From NCBI GenBank assembly GCA_019084435.1, contig JAHRFV010000271.1, forward strand, positions 1 to 17,465: a stretch of DNA of 17,465 bases, given 5' to 3'. This stretch comes from Dethiosulfatibacter sp. Its GTDB lineage: Bacteria > Bacillota_A > Clostridia > Tissierellales > Dethiosulfatibacteraceae. The notes beneath the pieces were generated by a model. The model was given only the letters and a program-made list of their open reading frames with translations, was not told where the DNA came from and did not search any database. Positions 1 through 6,829 of the stretch are shown here, piece by piece. The position numbers and the translations under genes were made by a program. Positions within the stretch are counted from its first letter, which is position 1. Each line of letters opens with the position of its first letter.

Positions 1-242
1 GGATCTTTCTCCGAGTAAATCTTGAACTCTTTTCCTTCTACGATAATCTTATCGTCTTTAAACGAGATGTTGTCTGTCTTGTAATTACCCTGAGATGTAT
101 CGTATTTCAATAAATACGCCAATGATTCAGCATCTGTCAGATCATTGATAGCTGTTATTTCAAAGCTCTCATCATCAAACATCTTTCTGAATGCCAACCT
201 TCCAATTCTTCCAAATCCATTAATTGCTACTTTAATACCCAT
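1..242 (-). CDS. gap: Glyceraldehyde-3-phosphate dehydrogenase, N-terminal part (cut by window edge)
   Basis: Glycolytic enzyme that oxidises glyceraldehyde 3-phosphate to 1,3-bisphosphoglycerate with NAD+ in the cytoplasm. Only the first 80 or so residues are in the window, out of about 335 usual for the family. They show the Rossmann start MGIKVAINGFGRIGR at residues 1-15, the acidic residue after the second strand (AINDL, about residues 32-36) and the typical SLAYLLKYDTSQG segment. The ATG at 240-242 follows an AAGGAG ribosome site that overlaps the stop codon of cggR, 11 bases upstream, so the two genes are surely one transcript. Control by CggR is inferred from the operator upstream of cggR. 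The remainder of the gene, and probably further glycolytic genes, lies beyond base 1. Confidence 0.97.
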   Translation of the reverse strand, partial: MGIKVAINGFGRIGRLAFRKMFDDESFEITAINDLTDAESLAYLLKYDTSQGNYKTDNISFKDDKIIVEGKEFKIYSEKD

Positions 243-253
243 AATAACACTCC

Positions 254-1282
254 TTATTTTATATTTAATATTTCTTTTGCAGTTACTTCATCTGTAACTA
301 ATGTATAATCTTTATGATACTTTGAAAACGAATAGATTGCCTCTGCTTTACTAGCTCCCGCCGCAACACATATCGCATGTCTGATGTTTTTTAAATCACT
401 AAGATCTATTCCCACCGAATCGGTATGAAGAACCGGTGCTCCATCTTTATTGAAATAGTACCCTAAAGCTTCTGCAAAAGCTTTTTTCATTTTTAGCTCA
501 TCTTTTTTGATTTCGCTTAAACCTCTTCTTCTCGTCATTTCTTCTGCAGTTCCAATACCAAAAATAATCATATCTATTTTTTTAATCTCGTCCAAGACAT
601 TTTTTATTTGAGTATTGGTTTGTAACGCTTTCAAAACATCAGGTCCAATATTATCAGGAACATGAAGCAGTTTGTATTCAGCTCCTAGATTATGAGCCAT
701 TTTAGCCGCTATAGAGTTAGCTTGAATCTCAAGATTTTCGCCCAATCCACCTCTACCAGGCACTATAAGAAGGTTGGTGAACTTCTTGCTAGCACGAATC
801 TCATTAGCAATCAAAGCCATGGTTGTGCCTCCCATAATACCAATGCGCATATTGTCTGTTAGCAATGAAACAATGATTTCTGCAGCTTTTCTGCCCACGT
901 CCTTCTTTACAATATTGTTCTGTTCGTAATCACCTTCGACAATGCAAACTTTCTTGATACCAAGTCTTTCCTGAATTGCATTTTCCACCTCAGACAAACC
1001 TTTTACTCTATGAATCAACATTTCTGTATCGTTAATGAGTCGTTCCCCTAATTCAGATAAACTCATCCCTGTGGACTCTATGTTGACAAGTCCTAATTCT
1101 CTCAGTCTGTCAGTTTCGGATCTCAGCACTCTCTCTGTCACACCGAAGTTGATAGCTAGAAGCCTTCTACCTATTGGTTGACAGTTCTTTATTGTTCGCA
1201 AGACATTATACCTTTTTAATATCAAATCAGTTGCTTCAGGAACCAATAAGTTAAGTACTGTCAATGCTTTATCTAATTCCAT
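254..1282 (-). CDS. cggR: Central glycolytic genes regulator CggR (SorC/DeoR family repressor)
   Basis: Transcriptional repressor of the gap operon; in Bacillus subtilis the protein binds its operator as a tetramer and is released by fructose-1,6-bisphosphate. The protein has 342 residues, close to the family length. An N-terminal winged helix (about residues 15-85) includes the CggR-typical QPIGRR and TERVLRSETDRLRELGLV segments. A sugar-binding domain follows, with GIMGGTTMA, IVPGRGGLGEN and FGIGTAEEMTRRRGLS, which resemble the effector-binding stretches of CggR. A GTG two codons further upstream (1286-1288) is in frame but overlaps the GGAGG ribosome site; the ATG at 1280-1282 sits 5 bases after it and is the better start. 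The gene lies directly before gap, as in B. subtilis, and behind a matching promoter and operator, so the assignment as CggR rather than a generic SorC regulator is firm. Confidence 0.95.
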   Translation of the reverse strand: MELDKALTVLNLLVPEATDLILKRYNVLRTIKNCQPIGRRLLAINFGVTERVLRSETDRLRELGLVNIESTGMSLSELGERLINDTEMLIHRVKGLSEVENAIQERLGIKKVCIVEGDYEQNNIVKKDVGRKAAEIIVSLLTDNMRIGIMGGTTMALIANEIRASKKFTNLLIVPGRGGLGENLEIQANSIAAKMAHNLGAEYKLLHVPDNIGPDVLKALQTNTQIKNVLDEIKKIDMIIFGIGTAEEMTRRRGLSEIKKDELKMKKAFAEALGYYFNKDGAPVLHTDSVGIDLSDLKNIRHAICVAAGASKAEAIYSFSKYHKDYTLVTDEVTAKEILNIK

Positions 1283-1287
1283 TAGCA

Positions 1288-1292
1288 CCTCC
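1288..1292 (-). promoter_or_regulatory. Ribosome binding site that fixes the cggR start
   Basis: GGAGG lies 5 bases before the ATG at 1280-1282. The alternative in-frame GTG overlaps this motif and could not use it, so translation should start at the ATG. Confidence 0.8.
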
Positions 1293-1294
1293 GG

Positions 1295-1330
1295 GTCTTT
1301 TTTTATCCCTACTATAAATTAAACGTCCCA
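1295..1330 (-). promoter_or_regulatory. CggR operator (two direct repeats)
   Basis: On the minus strand the element reads TGGGAC (1325-1330), six bases, TTTA (1315-1318), four bases, AGGGAT (1305-1310), six bases, AGAC (1295-1298). The known B. subtilis CggR operator has the arrangement CGGGAC, six bases, TGTC, four bases, CGGGAC, six bases, TGTC. The spacing is therefore identical, and the first repeat keeps GGGACGTTT. The TGTC arms and the second GGGAC are degenerate. The element starts at about the predicted transcription start, as expected for a repressor that blocks elongation or clearance. Recognition is from memory of the B. subtilis site. Confidence 0.75.
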
Positions 1331-1335
1331 ATGAG

Positions 1336-1364
1336 AGTATACTACTTTTCTTCGAAATTTACAA
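1336..1364 (-). promoter_or_regulatory. Sigma-A type promoter of cggR-gap
   Basis: The -35 box TTGTAA (1359-1364) and -10 box TATACT (1336-1341) are separated by exactly 17 bases. The predicted start near 1329 leaves a leader of about 45 bases that holds the CggR operator and the ribosome site. Confidence 0.75.
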
Positions 1365-1395
1365 GATGTGTTTCTGTTTTATTGAAAATAGAATT

Positions 1396-1435
1396 AAACG
1401 ATTCTAAACTATTAGAGATTAGTTTAGAATCGTTT
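1396..1435 (-). terminator. Terminator hairpin of rpoN, overlapping its stop codon
   Basis: A perfect 15-base inverted repeat (AAACGATTCTAAACT and its complement) pairs 1396-1410 with 1421-1435 around a 10-base loop. The upstream arm contains the last two rpoN codons and the TAA stop. The tail on the minus strand is TTT followed by a mixed AT stretch, so the U-tract is weak. It probably terminates rpoN transcription, perhaps incompletely, just before the cggR promoter. Confidence 0.65.
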
Positions 1436-2833
1436 TCTCATTGATGAAGCAGATATACCCATCTCATCTCTATATTTGGCAATCGTTCTACGAGAAATAT
1501 CTATACCTTTTTTGTTAAGTTCATCTGCAATTTTCTGGTCACTTAAAGGTTTCTTTTCGTTCTCATTATTTACCAAGTCTTGTATTAATGATTTGATGCT
1601 GGTTGAGGCCATTCCATCTTCATCGCCTTCTTTAGAGATAGAGCTGGAGAAAAAGTATTTCAGTTCAAACAATCCCCTCGGTGTTTGAACATATTTGCCA
1701 TTAGTTGCCCTGCTTACAGTGGATTCATGAACACTGATATCCTCTGCTACATCCTTTAAAACTAATGGTTTAAGATACTGTTCCCCTTTTTCAAAAAAGT
1801 CAATTTGATATTTAAGAATGGATTCAGCTACTTTATACATTGTGTTTCTGCGTTGCTCTATGCTTTTTATCAACCACATGGATGCATTGAATTTATCATA
1901 AAGAAATTTGTTAGTATCCTTATCATCCACATTTTTCATAATTTCTTTGTAATAGGTGCTGATTCTCAGCAATGGGATGTCCGAATCATTGACGATTATC
2001 ACGTATTCGTCTCCTACTTTTGTGATTGTAACATCAGCAGATATATATTTTATGTTATCTGTGTCCTGCACAAATCCTCTTGAAGGTTTGGGCTCGAGAA
2101 ATCTTATCATGTCACATATTTCCTGCACTTTCTTTACAGAGATGTTTAGCTCTTTAGCAATGCATTGAATTTTGTTACAGGCAAGGTTCTCTATATGGTT
2201 GTCAATTATGTTAAATATTTTTTCGTCATTGACACCTCTTTCCTTCAATTGAATCTTAAGGCACTCATTCAGATTTCTGGCTGCAATACCTGTTGGGTCA
2301 AAGGTATGAAAGATTTCTAAAACTTTCTCAACTTCCTGAGTTTTGACCTTTAACTGTTCAGCAATCTCAGAAACAGGGACTGCCAAATAACCCTTTTTAT
2401 CCAAAGAATCGATAATTCTCTCACCGATCATTCTATCTTTTTTAGAATTGACAGAAAGACCCAATTGAAACCTCAGATGATCATTCAATGATTGTGCTTT
2501 AGATGTATAGGATTCAAAGGTTTGCTTGTTCTCTGAATAATCATAATTATATGATTTATAGCTGATGTCGTCATATCTTTCGACAACTTCCTGCCAATCT
2601 ATCTCATCTTTTTTGGCTTCAGGTTTTTCCTGTAACTTATCAATTTGCTTTTCTTGGATAACATCTGACGGTTTCTCTCCAACTTCCAAGAAAGGGTTAG
2701 ACTCAATCTGTTTTTCTATATACTCTCTCAGCTCAATATTGTTATATTGAAGCACTTGAATAGCCTGTCTGAGTTCAGGTGTCATTATCAACTTTTGTGT
2801 TTGCTGTAGATTTAGTTCGAAACCTATTTTCAT
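1424..2833 (-). CDS. rpoN: RNA polymerase sigma-54 factor
   Basis: Alternative sigma factor that directs RNA polymerase to -24/-12 promoters and needs an ATP-driven enhancer-binding activator. At 469 residues it is of normal family length. Region I (about residues 5-50) is the glutamine- and leucine-rich activator-response segment containing LNLQQTQKLIMTPELRQAIQVLQ. An acidic, lysine-rich linker (about 55-105) follows, then the core-binding domain (about 110-300). The helix-turn-helix segment SVHESTVSRATNGKYVQTPRG lies near residues 365-385. The RpoN box SRRTIAKYRD (447-456, consensus ARRTVAKYR) recognises the -24 element. No enhancer-binding activator is encoded in the window and I saw no convincing -24/-12 promoter here, so its targets are elsewhere. 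It sits upstream of cggR-gap, an arrangement I recall from other Bacillota. The ATG at 2831-2833 has a modest upstream AGGG. Confidence 0.96.
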   Translation of the reverse strand: MKIGFELNLQQTQKLIMTPELRQAIQVLQYNNIELREYIEKQIESNPFLEVGEKPSDVIQEKQIDKLQEKPEAKKDEIDWQEVVERYDDISYKSYNYDYSENKQTFESYTSKAQSLNDHLRFQLGLSVNSKKDRMIGERIIDSLDKKGYLAVPVSEIAEQLKVKTQEVEKVLEIFHTFDPTGIAARNLNECLKIQLKERGVNDEKIFNIIDNHIENLACNKIQCIAKELNISVKKVQEICDMIRFLEPKPSRGFVQDTDNIKYISADVTITKVGDEYVIIVNDSDIPLLRISTYYKEIMKNVDDKDTNKFLYDKFNASMWLIKSIEQRRNTMYKVAESILKYQIDFFEKGEQYLKPLVLKDVAEDISVHESTVSRATNGKYVQTPRGLFELKYFFSSSISKEGDEDGMASTSIKSLIQDLVNNENEKKPLSDQKIADELNKKGIDISRRTIAKYRDEMGISASSMRKRF

Positions 2834-2861
2834 ATTATCATAACCCTACATTCAAGATTCA

Positions 2862-2906
2862 TACCAACTTTTTAGATTTGGTACGTTACTTCTCTAATTT
2901 TACCAA
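2862..2906 (-). promoter_or_regulatory. Three-armed inverted repeat in the rpoN leader
   Basis: Read on the minus strand, TTGGTA (2901-2906) is followed by its complement TACCAA (2878-2883) and then by a second copy of TTGGTA (2862-2867). The middle arm can pair with either outer arm, giving a 6-7 base-pair stem with a 17-base loop or a 6 base-pair stem with a 10-base loop, but not both. The second stem ends about 28 bases before the rpoN ATG. The symmetry is seen in the sequence; a regulatory role is inference, and it could equally be an operator for a dimeric repressor. Confidence 0.35.
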
Positions 2907-2934
2907 AAAAATACAAAAAAATAAAGCTAATTTT

Positions 2935-2963
2935 AAAATATTCCACTATTTCAAGCTTATCAA
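2935..2963 (-). promoter_or_regulatory. Candidate rpoN promoter
   Basis: TTGATA (2958-2963) and TATTTT (2935-2940) are 17 bases apart. The -35 matches consensus at five of six positions, the -10 at only four. It sits just after the terminator of the transporter genes, where an rpoN promoter is needed. In such AT-rich DNA the match could be chance. Confidence 0.4.
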
Positions 2964-2966
2964 CTC

Positions 2967-3005
2967 AAAAAAGACTTCAGTTTGACTGATAAACTGAAGT
3001 CTTTT
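2967..3005 (-). terminator. Rho-independent terminator of the ABC transporter operon
   Basis: A perfect 15 base-pair stem pairs 2969-2983 with 2991-3005 around a 7-base loop. On the minus strand it ends in a run of six T (2967-2972). It begins 13 bases after the stop codon of the last permease gene. Confidence 0.9.
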
Positions 3006-3017
3006 GCTATCAATGAA

Positions 3018-3983
3018 TTATCTTTGCGATTTATCGTATGGTATACCCTCCGCTTTGGGTGCTCTGGATTTCTTTGAGGTGAATCCCAGCACAACCATGG
3101 TGGCGAGATAGGGCAGCATTTTATAATAGGTCTGATTAATACCTAGATTGTAAAGAAACGGGATAAGTGAGACTGAGTATGCCAACGTCCGGAGAAAAGC
3201 AAAGAATAGGGCTGCAAATAGGATTCTAATTGGCTTCCATTGTCCAAAAATCATAACCGCCAATGCTAAAAATCCAAAGCCCGCCACTCCCGAGTGCCCG
3301 CTTACATTCCCGTCTGTAATACCAACAGCGTAGAAAAATCCTCCTATACCTGCCAATATACCGGATAAGCTGACACCTGCATATCTCATGACATAGACAT
3401 TAATACCCACTGAATCTGCAGCATGAGGATGCTCGCCACATGCTCGAAGCCTTAGTCCGAACTTTGTTTTGTAAAGAACAATTGTAGCTATAATCAAAAA
3501 AACAAATCCGATAATGACTGTCAGATAGGTTCTCTGAAAAAACAGCTCTCCTAAAACCGGAATTCTACTGAGATAAGGTATCTCGCGAATATAAAAGCTT
3601 TTATTGGTTGTGATTCCGTCACTATTGAAGGTCATTTTAGAGAACAAAAGAATAACTGCAGGAATCAATAGGTTCAACGCAGTTCCTACAATAACCTGAT
3701 TTGCTTTCATCGTGACTGACGCAAAGGATAACAGCAATGAATAAATCCATCCGGATAGTGCCGCGATTACCATTCCCAAAAGAAGTATAGTTTGGGCATT
3801 CATTGTCGAGTTCTGCACTGAGAGTACAAATAATGCACCAAAGAAAGCACCAAAAAGCATAATGCCTTCTAAAGCGATATTGACAACTCCGCTTCTTTCA
3901 CTGAACATTCCTCCAAGAGCAACCAGGAGCAAAGGCATAGCCACCGGTAGCATGTTTTGAACCAAATAATATACCGTACCCAT
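3018..3983 (-). CDS. ABC transporter permease, BMP/nucleoside type (YufQ/NupQ-like)
   Basis: Second integral membrane subunit of the importer encoded at 3018-7981. The 321-residue protein is a chain of hydrophobic helices of the BPD_transp_2 family (the branched-chain amino acid, ribose and nucleoside permease type). It carries the family stretches ERSGVVNIALEGIML (about residues 29-43), the short segment KTKFGLRLRACGEHPHAA followed by DSVGI (about 171-193) that resembles the cytoplasmic coupling loop, and GVSLSGILAGIGGFFYAVG. The segment ahead of the NIALEG motif is shorter than in the partner permease. ATG at 3981-3983 follows GGAGG by 7 bases and overlaps the TAA of the preceding permease by one base (TAATG), indicating translational coupling. 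By analogy with B. subtilis NupNOPQ the substrate is likely a purine nucleoside, but sequence alone does not prove it. Confidence 0.9.
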   Translation of the reverse strand: MGTVYYLVQNMLPVAMPLLLVALGGMFSERSGVVNIALEGIMLFGAFFGALFVLSVQNSTMNAQTILLLGMVIAALSGWIYSLLLSFASVTMKANQVIVGTALNLLIPAVILLFSKMTFNSDGITTNKSFYIREIPYLSRIPVLGELFFQRTYLTVIIGFVFLIIATIVLYKTKFGLRLRACGEHPHAADSVGINVYVMRYAGVSLSGILAGIGGFFYAVGITDGNVSGHSGVAGFGFLALAVMIFGQWKPIRILFAALFFAFLRTLAYSVSLIPFLYNLGINQTYYKMLPYLATMVVLGFTSKKSRAPKAEGIPYDKSQR

Positions 3984-5143
3984 TACACTACCTCCTTATC
4001 TTCTGGCTCTGATTCTTTGGAATCCGTATTTTTTTTCAACAACCGATTCTTTACAAATCCCGATAAAGCAGAATTCATGATCATAGCGAAAGCTGAGAAA
4101 TAGATAATAACTGCTATAACAACATCAATAATCTCCGGTTTATAGCCTACCAGACTTGTCAAGGTGCCACCTCTTTGAATATAAGAGATAAATATTGATG
4201 AGAAAATAATCCCGATGGGATGAGAATGCCCTAATAAAGCAACAGCAATACCATTAAACCCATTTGCTGCAATGATGTTGATTGGCTCATAGGTCATGCT
4301 GCTGCCAGTTATAACTGATGGAGCAAGGATCGCAAATGCCCCTCCAATTCCTGCCAAGCCGCCTGCTATTGCCATTGTCAAAATTATATTTCGCTTTCCT
4401 TGCATACCGGCATAATCGCTGGCATGTTTGTTATAGCCAGTTGCTTTCAACTCATAGCCAAAAGTTGTTTTTTGAAGAACAATGTAGAGTATAACGCCAA
4501 TCAGAACCGCAAGTATTATTCCTAGATTAACATTGGAACCCGTAATTCCAAGCGAAGGTATCTGTGCATCCATAGGTATGTATCTGGTACGTGAGGTAGG
4601 CGATGAATACATGATTGCATTACCCTGAATAAGCATATCAACAAGGTACATACCGATATAGTTGAACATAATTGAGGTTATAACTTCATTTACATTCAGC
4701 AGTGCTTTAAAAATACCCGGTATCAAACCAAACAGCATACCACCTAGCATGCCGGCAAGTATAGCTGCTATCCAATGTAGTCCTCCTGGCAGATCCCACA
4801 TAAAACCAACATAGAGTGCAAAATACATTCCCATCGTGTATTGTCCCGAAGCACCTATATTGAAGAGTCCCATCTTAAACGCAAACCCAACTGCCAATCC
4901 TGTCATCAAAATTGGGGTGGCAAAATAAAAAACATCACCGATACGACTAAGACCTCCGAAAATAATATAGCTGAATCCGGCAAAAGCATTATCAGGTGTC
5001 GCGACTATCATAACAATAAACCCGACAATCAGACCGAGAATAATCGCCATTAGTGCTGATGTAAATGCAGAAAAGCCATTACTATGGGTTATGTTTTTGA
5101 TACTGAATCTGGATTGTCGATTTGAACTATTCTTATTCTGCAT
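3983..5143 (-). CDS. ABC transporter permease, BMP/nucleoside type (YufP/NupP-like)
   Basis: First integral membrane subunit of the same importer, 386 residues, BPD_transp_2 family. It has a polar N-terminus of about 25 residues, then multiple hydrophobic helices with GLFNIGASGQYTMG, a coupling-loop-like segment (KTTFGYELKATGYNKHA, then SDYAGM) and GGLAGIGGAFAILAP. The C-terminus is short and charged (ESEPEDKEVV). An open frame continues upstream to 5248, but the ATG at 5141-5143 has a perfect AGGAGG 6 bases before it, and the upstream extension would overlap the ATPase gene by over 100 bases. With the chosen start the overlap with the ATPase stop codon is 11 bases, so translation of the subunits is probably coupled. 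Confidence 0.92.
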   Translation of the reverse strand: MQNKNSSNRQSRFSIKNITHSNGFSAFTSALMAIILGLIVGFIVMIVATPDNAFAGFSYIIFGGLSRIGDVFYFATPILMTGLAVGFAFKMGLFNIGASGQYTMGMYFALYVGFMWDLPGGLHWIAAILAGMLGGMLFGLIPGIFKALLNVNEVITSIMFNYIGMYLVDMLIQGNAIMYSSPTSRTRYIPMDAQIPSLGITGSNVNLGIILAVLIGVILYIVLQKTTFGYELKATGYNKHASDYAGMQGKRNIILTMAIAGGLAGIGGAFAILAPSVITGSSMTYEPINIIAANGFNGIAVALLGHSHPIGIIFSSIFISYIQRGGTLTSLVGYKPEIIDVVIAVIIYFSAFAMIMNSALSGFVKNRLLKKNTDSKESEPEDKEVV

Positions 5144-6680
5144 TGTGGCCCTCCTGTTCAGTATTTCTTTTAGCACCAGACATATACAGACCGAGTTCCT
5201 GCATATTAGTTTCTTTTGGGTCAAGCTCTCCGACAATCTCGCCTTCATATATGACTAAGATACGGTCGCTGACGTTCATTACCTCTTCTAGTTCCAGGGA
5301 TACCAAGAATACAGCTTTTCCCGCATCACGTCTGTCAACAAGCTGCTTATGAACATATTCTATAGCACCAACATCGAGCCCTCGAGTAGGTTGGACGGCT
5401 ACAAGCAACTCATGTTTCTTATCAATTTCACGGGCAATGATGGCCTTCTGCTGATTCCCTCCAGACATGCTTCTTACTGTTGATATAGGTCCCTGACTGC
5501 TCCGTACATCATATTTTTCAATTAAATCTTCAGCATAATTTCTTACTTCATTAAACCTTATAAAACCATTCTTTTGAAAATCCGATTGCCAATATCTCTG
5601 AAGGACCAAATTTTCCTCTAAAGAGTAGTCAAGAATAAGTCCGTGTTTGTGCCTGTCCTCAGGTATATGGCTCATTCCAATGATTGAACGTTGTCTGATT
5701 GAGGCCTTTGTTATATCTTGTCCACATAGAAGCATAGTACCCTCATTTATCTTTTCCAATCCTGTCAAAGCTGAGACGAACTCAGTCTGTCCATTGCCAT
5801 CAATACCTGCAAGACAAACTATCTCTCCAGCTCTCACATCAAAGGAAACATTCTTTACTGCATTATTTTTATGAATTTTAGACGCAACCGTCACATTTCT
5901 TACTGACAACACCACATCACCAGCTTCTATCTTTTCCTTTTCAATACTGAAGCTGATATCACGTCCTACCATCATTTTTGAAAGTTCTTCTTTTGTTGTG
6001 TCTTTCACATCAACCGTTCCAATGCATTTGCCCTTTCTCAGGACTGTGCATCTATCGGCCACTGCCATTATTTCATTCAACTTATGAGTTATAAACAATA
6101 TAGATTTGCCTTCTTCTGCTAATCCTCTCATAATCTGTAACAAATCCTTGATTTCCTGAGGTGTCAAAACTGCAGTAGGCTCATCGAAAATTAGGATTTC
6201 GTTTTCTCGGTAAAGCATTTTAATAATCTCAACCCTCTGTTGCATGCCGACGGAAATATCCTCAATGAAAGAATCTGGATCCACTTTCAACCCATATCTT
6301 TCACTAAGTTCTACAATTTTCTTTCTAGCTTGAGACTTGTCAAGAAATCCCTTGCTGATTGGTTCAACACCAAGGATGATATTCTCAAGTACTGTGAAAA
6401 CCTCTACAAGCTTGAAGTGTTGATGAACCATTCCAATTCCTGATGCATTTGCATCATTAGGGTTATTGATATTGACAGCTTTACCATTAATTCTGATTTC
6501 GCCTTTCTCAGCTTTATACAATCCAAACAACACACTCATCAGGGTTGACTTCCCCGCACCATTCTCACCTAATAACGCGTGGACCTCTCCCTTTTTAAGG
6601 TTTAAGGTGATATTGTCATTGGCAATAATGCCGGGAAATTCTTTTGTGATATTTTTCATTTCAACAATATAGTTTTCCAC
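5133..6680 (-). CDS. ABC transporter ATP-binding protein with two nucleotide-binding domains (YufO/NupO-like)
   Basis: Energy-coupling subunit of the importer, cytoplasmic and membrane-associated, 515 residues made of two fused ABC domains. The N-terminal domain is complete: Walker A GENGAGKST (about residues 38-46), signature-type ISVGMQQRVEI, Walker B ILIFDEPTAVLTPQE and switch ITHKL. The C-terminal domain has a degenerate Walker A (GIDGNGQTE, lacking the GKS/T), a good signature MSGGNQQK, and AVQPTRGLDVGA where the Walker B acidic pair would be. This asymmetry is normal for the sugar and nucleoside ATPase family. The start is GTG (6678-6680) preceded by GAGG about 6 bases away; there is no ATG with a better site. 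A partial terminator separates it from the BMP gene, and it overlaps the next permease by 11 bases. Confidence 0.95.
   Translation of the reverse strand: MENYIVEMKNITKEFPGIIANDNITLNLKKGEVHALLGENGAGKSTLMSVLFGLYKAEKGEIRINGKAVNINNPNDANASGIGMVHQHFKLVEVFTVLENIILGVEPISKGFLDKSQARKKIVELSERYGLKVDPDSFIEDISVGMQQRVEIIKMLYRENEILIFDEPTAVLTPQEIKDLLQIMRGLAEEGKSILFITHKLNEIMAVADRCTVLRKGKCIGTVDVKDTTKEELSKMMVGRDISFSIEKEKIEAGDVVLSVRNVTVASKIHKNNAVKNVSFDVRAGEIVCLAGIDGNGQTEFVSALTGLEKINEGTMLLCGQDITKASIRQRSIIGMSHIPEDRHKHGLILDYSLEENLVLQRYWQSDFQKNGFIRFNEVRNYAEDLIEKYDVRSSQGPISTVRSMSGGNQQKAIIAREIDKKHELLVAVQPTRGLDVGAIEYVHKQLVDRRDAGKAVFLVSLELEEVMNVSDRILVIYEGEIVGELDPKETNMQELGLYMSGAKRNTEQEGHNAE
5150..5155 (-). promoter_or_regulatory. 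Ribosome binding site that fixes the first permease start
   Basis: AGGAGG stands 6 bases before the ATG at 5141-5143, inside the end of the ATPase gene. It favours this start over in-frame codons upstream that lack such a site. Confidence 0.8.
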
Positions 6681-6739
6681 TTTGACCTCTTCAAATTGAT
6701 TTGATATTTATGATTTGAACTTAGCTTTAAACATATGAC

Positions 6740-6770
6740 AAAATGAGGAAAAGCTTACGCCTTCCCTCAT
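6740..6770 (-). terminator. Intercistronic partial terminator or processing hairpin
   Basis: On the minus strand two 12-base arms (6759-6770 and 6743-6754) pair completely, with two G-T wobbles, around a GTAA loop of the stable GNRA class. A run of only four T follows (6740-6743). It lies between the BMP gene and the ATPase gene. Such hairpins are common where the binding protein must outnumber the transporter; partial termination or protection of the upstream mRNA end are both possible. Confidence 0.6.
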
Positions 6771-6829
6771 CCTTTGTTCATACATGCATAAGGCTAAGGC
6801 CAGTATGTCAGGTAATGATTTTTACAAGA

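Noticed and set aside
1286..1288. GTG as the start of cggR
   Set aside because: It overlaps the GGAGG ribosome site, whereas the ATG two codons later has ideal spacing.
4164..4173. GTGCCA on the plus strand (TGGCAC on the minus strand) as a sigma-54 -24 element
   Set aside because: It is inside a permease coding region and no GC-containing -12 element stands at the required distance.
5144..5248. N-terminal extension of the first permease
   Set aside because: It would overlap the ATPase gene by over 100 bases, contains no family sequence, and lacks a ribosome site as good as the one before the ATG at 5141-5143.
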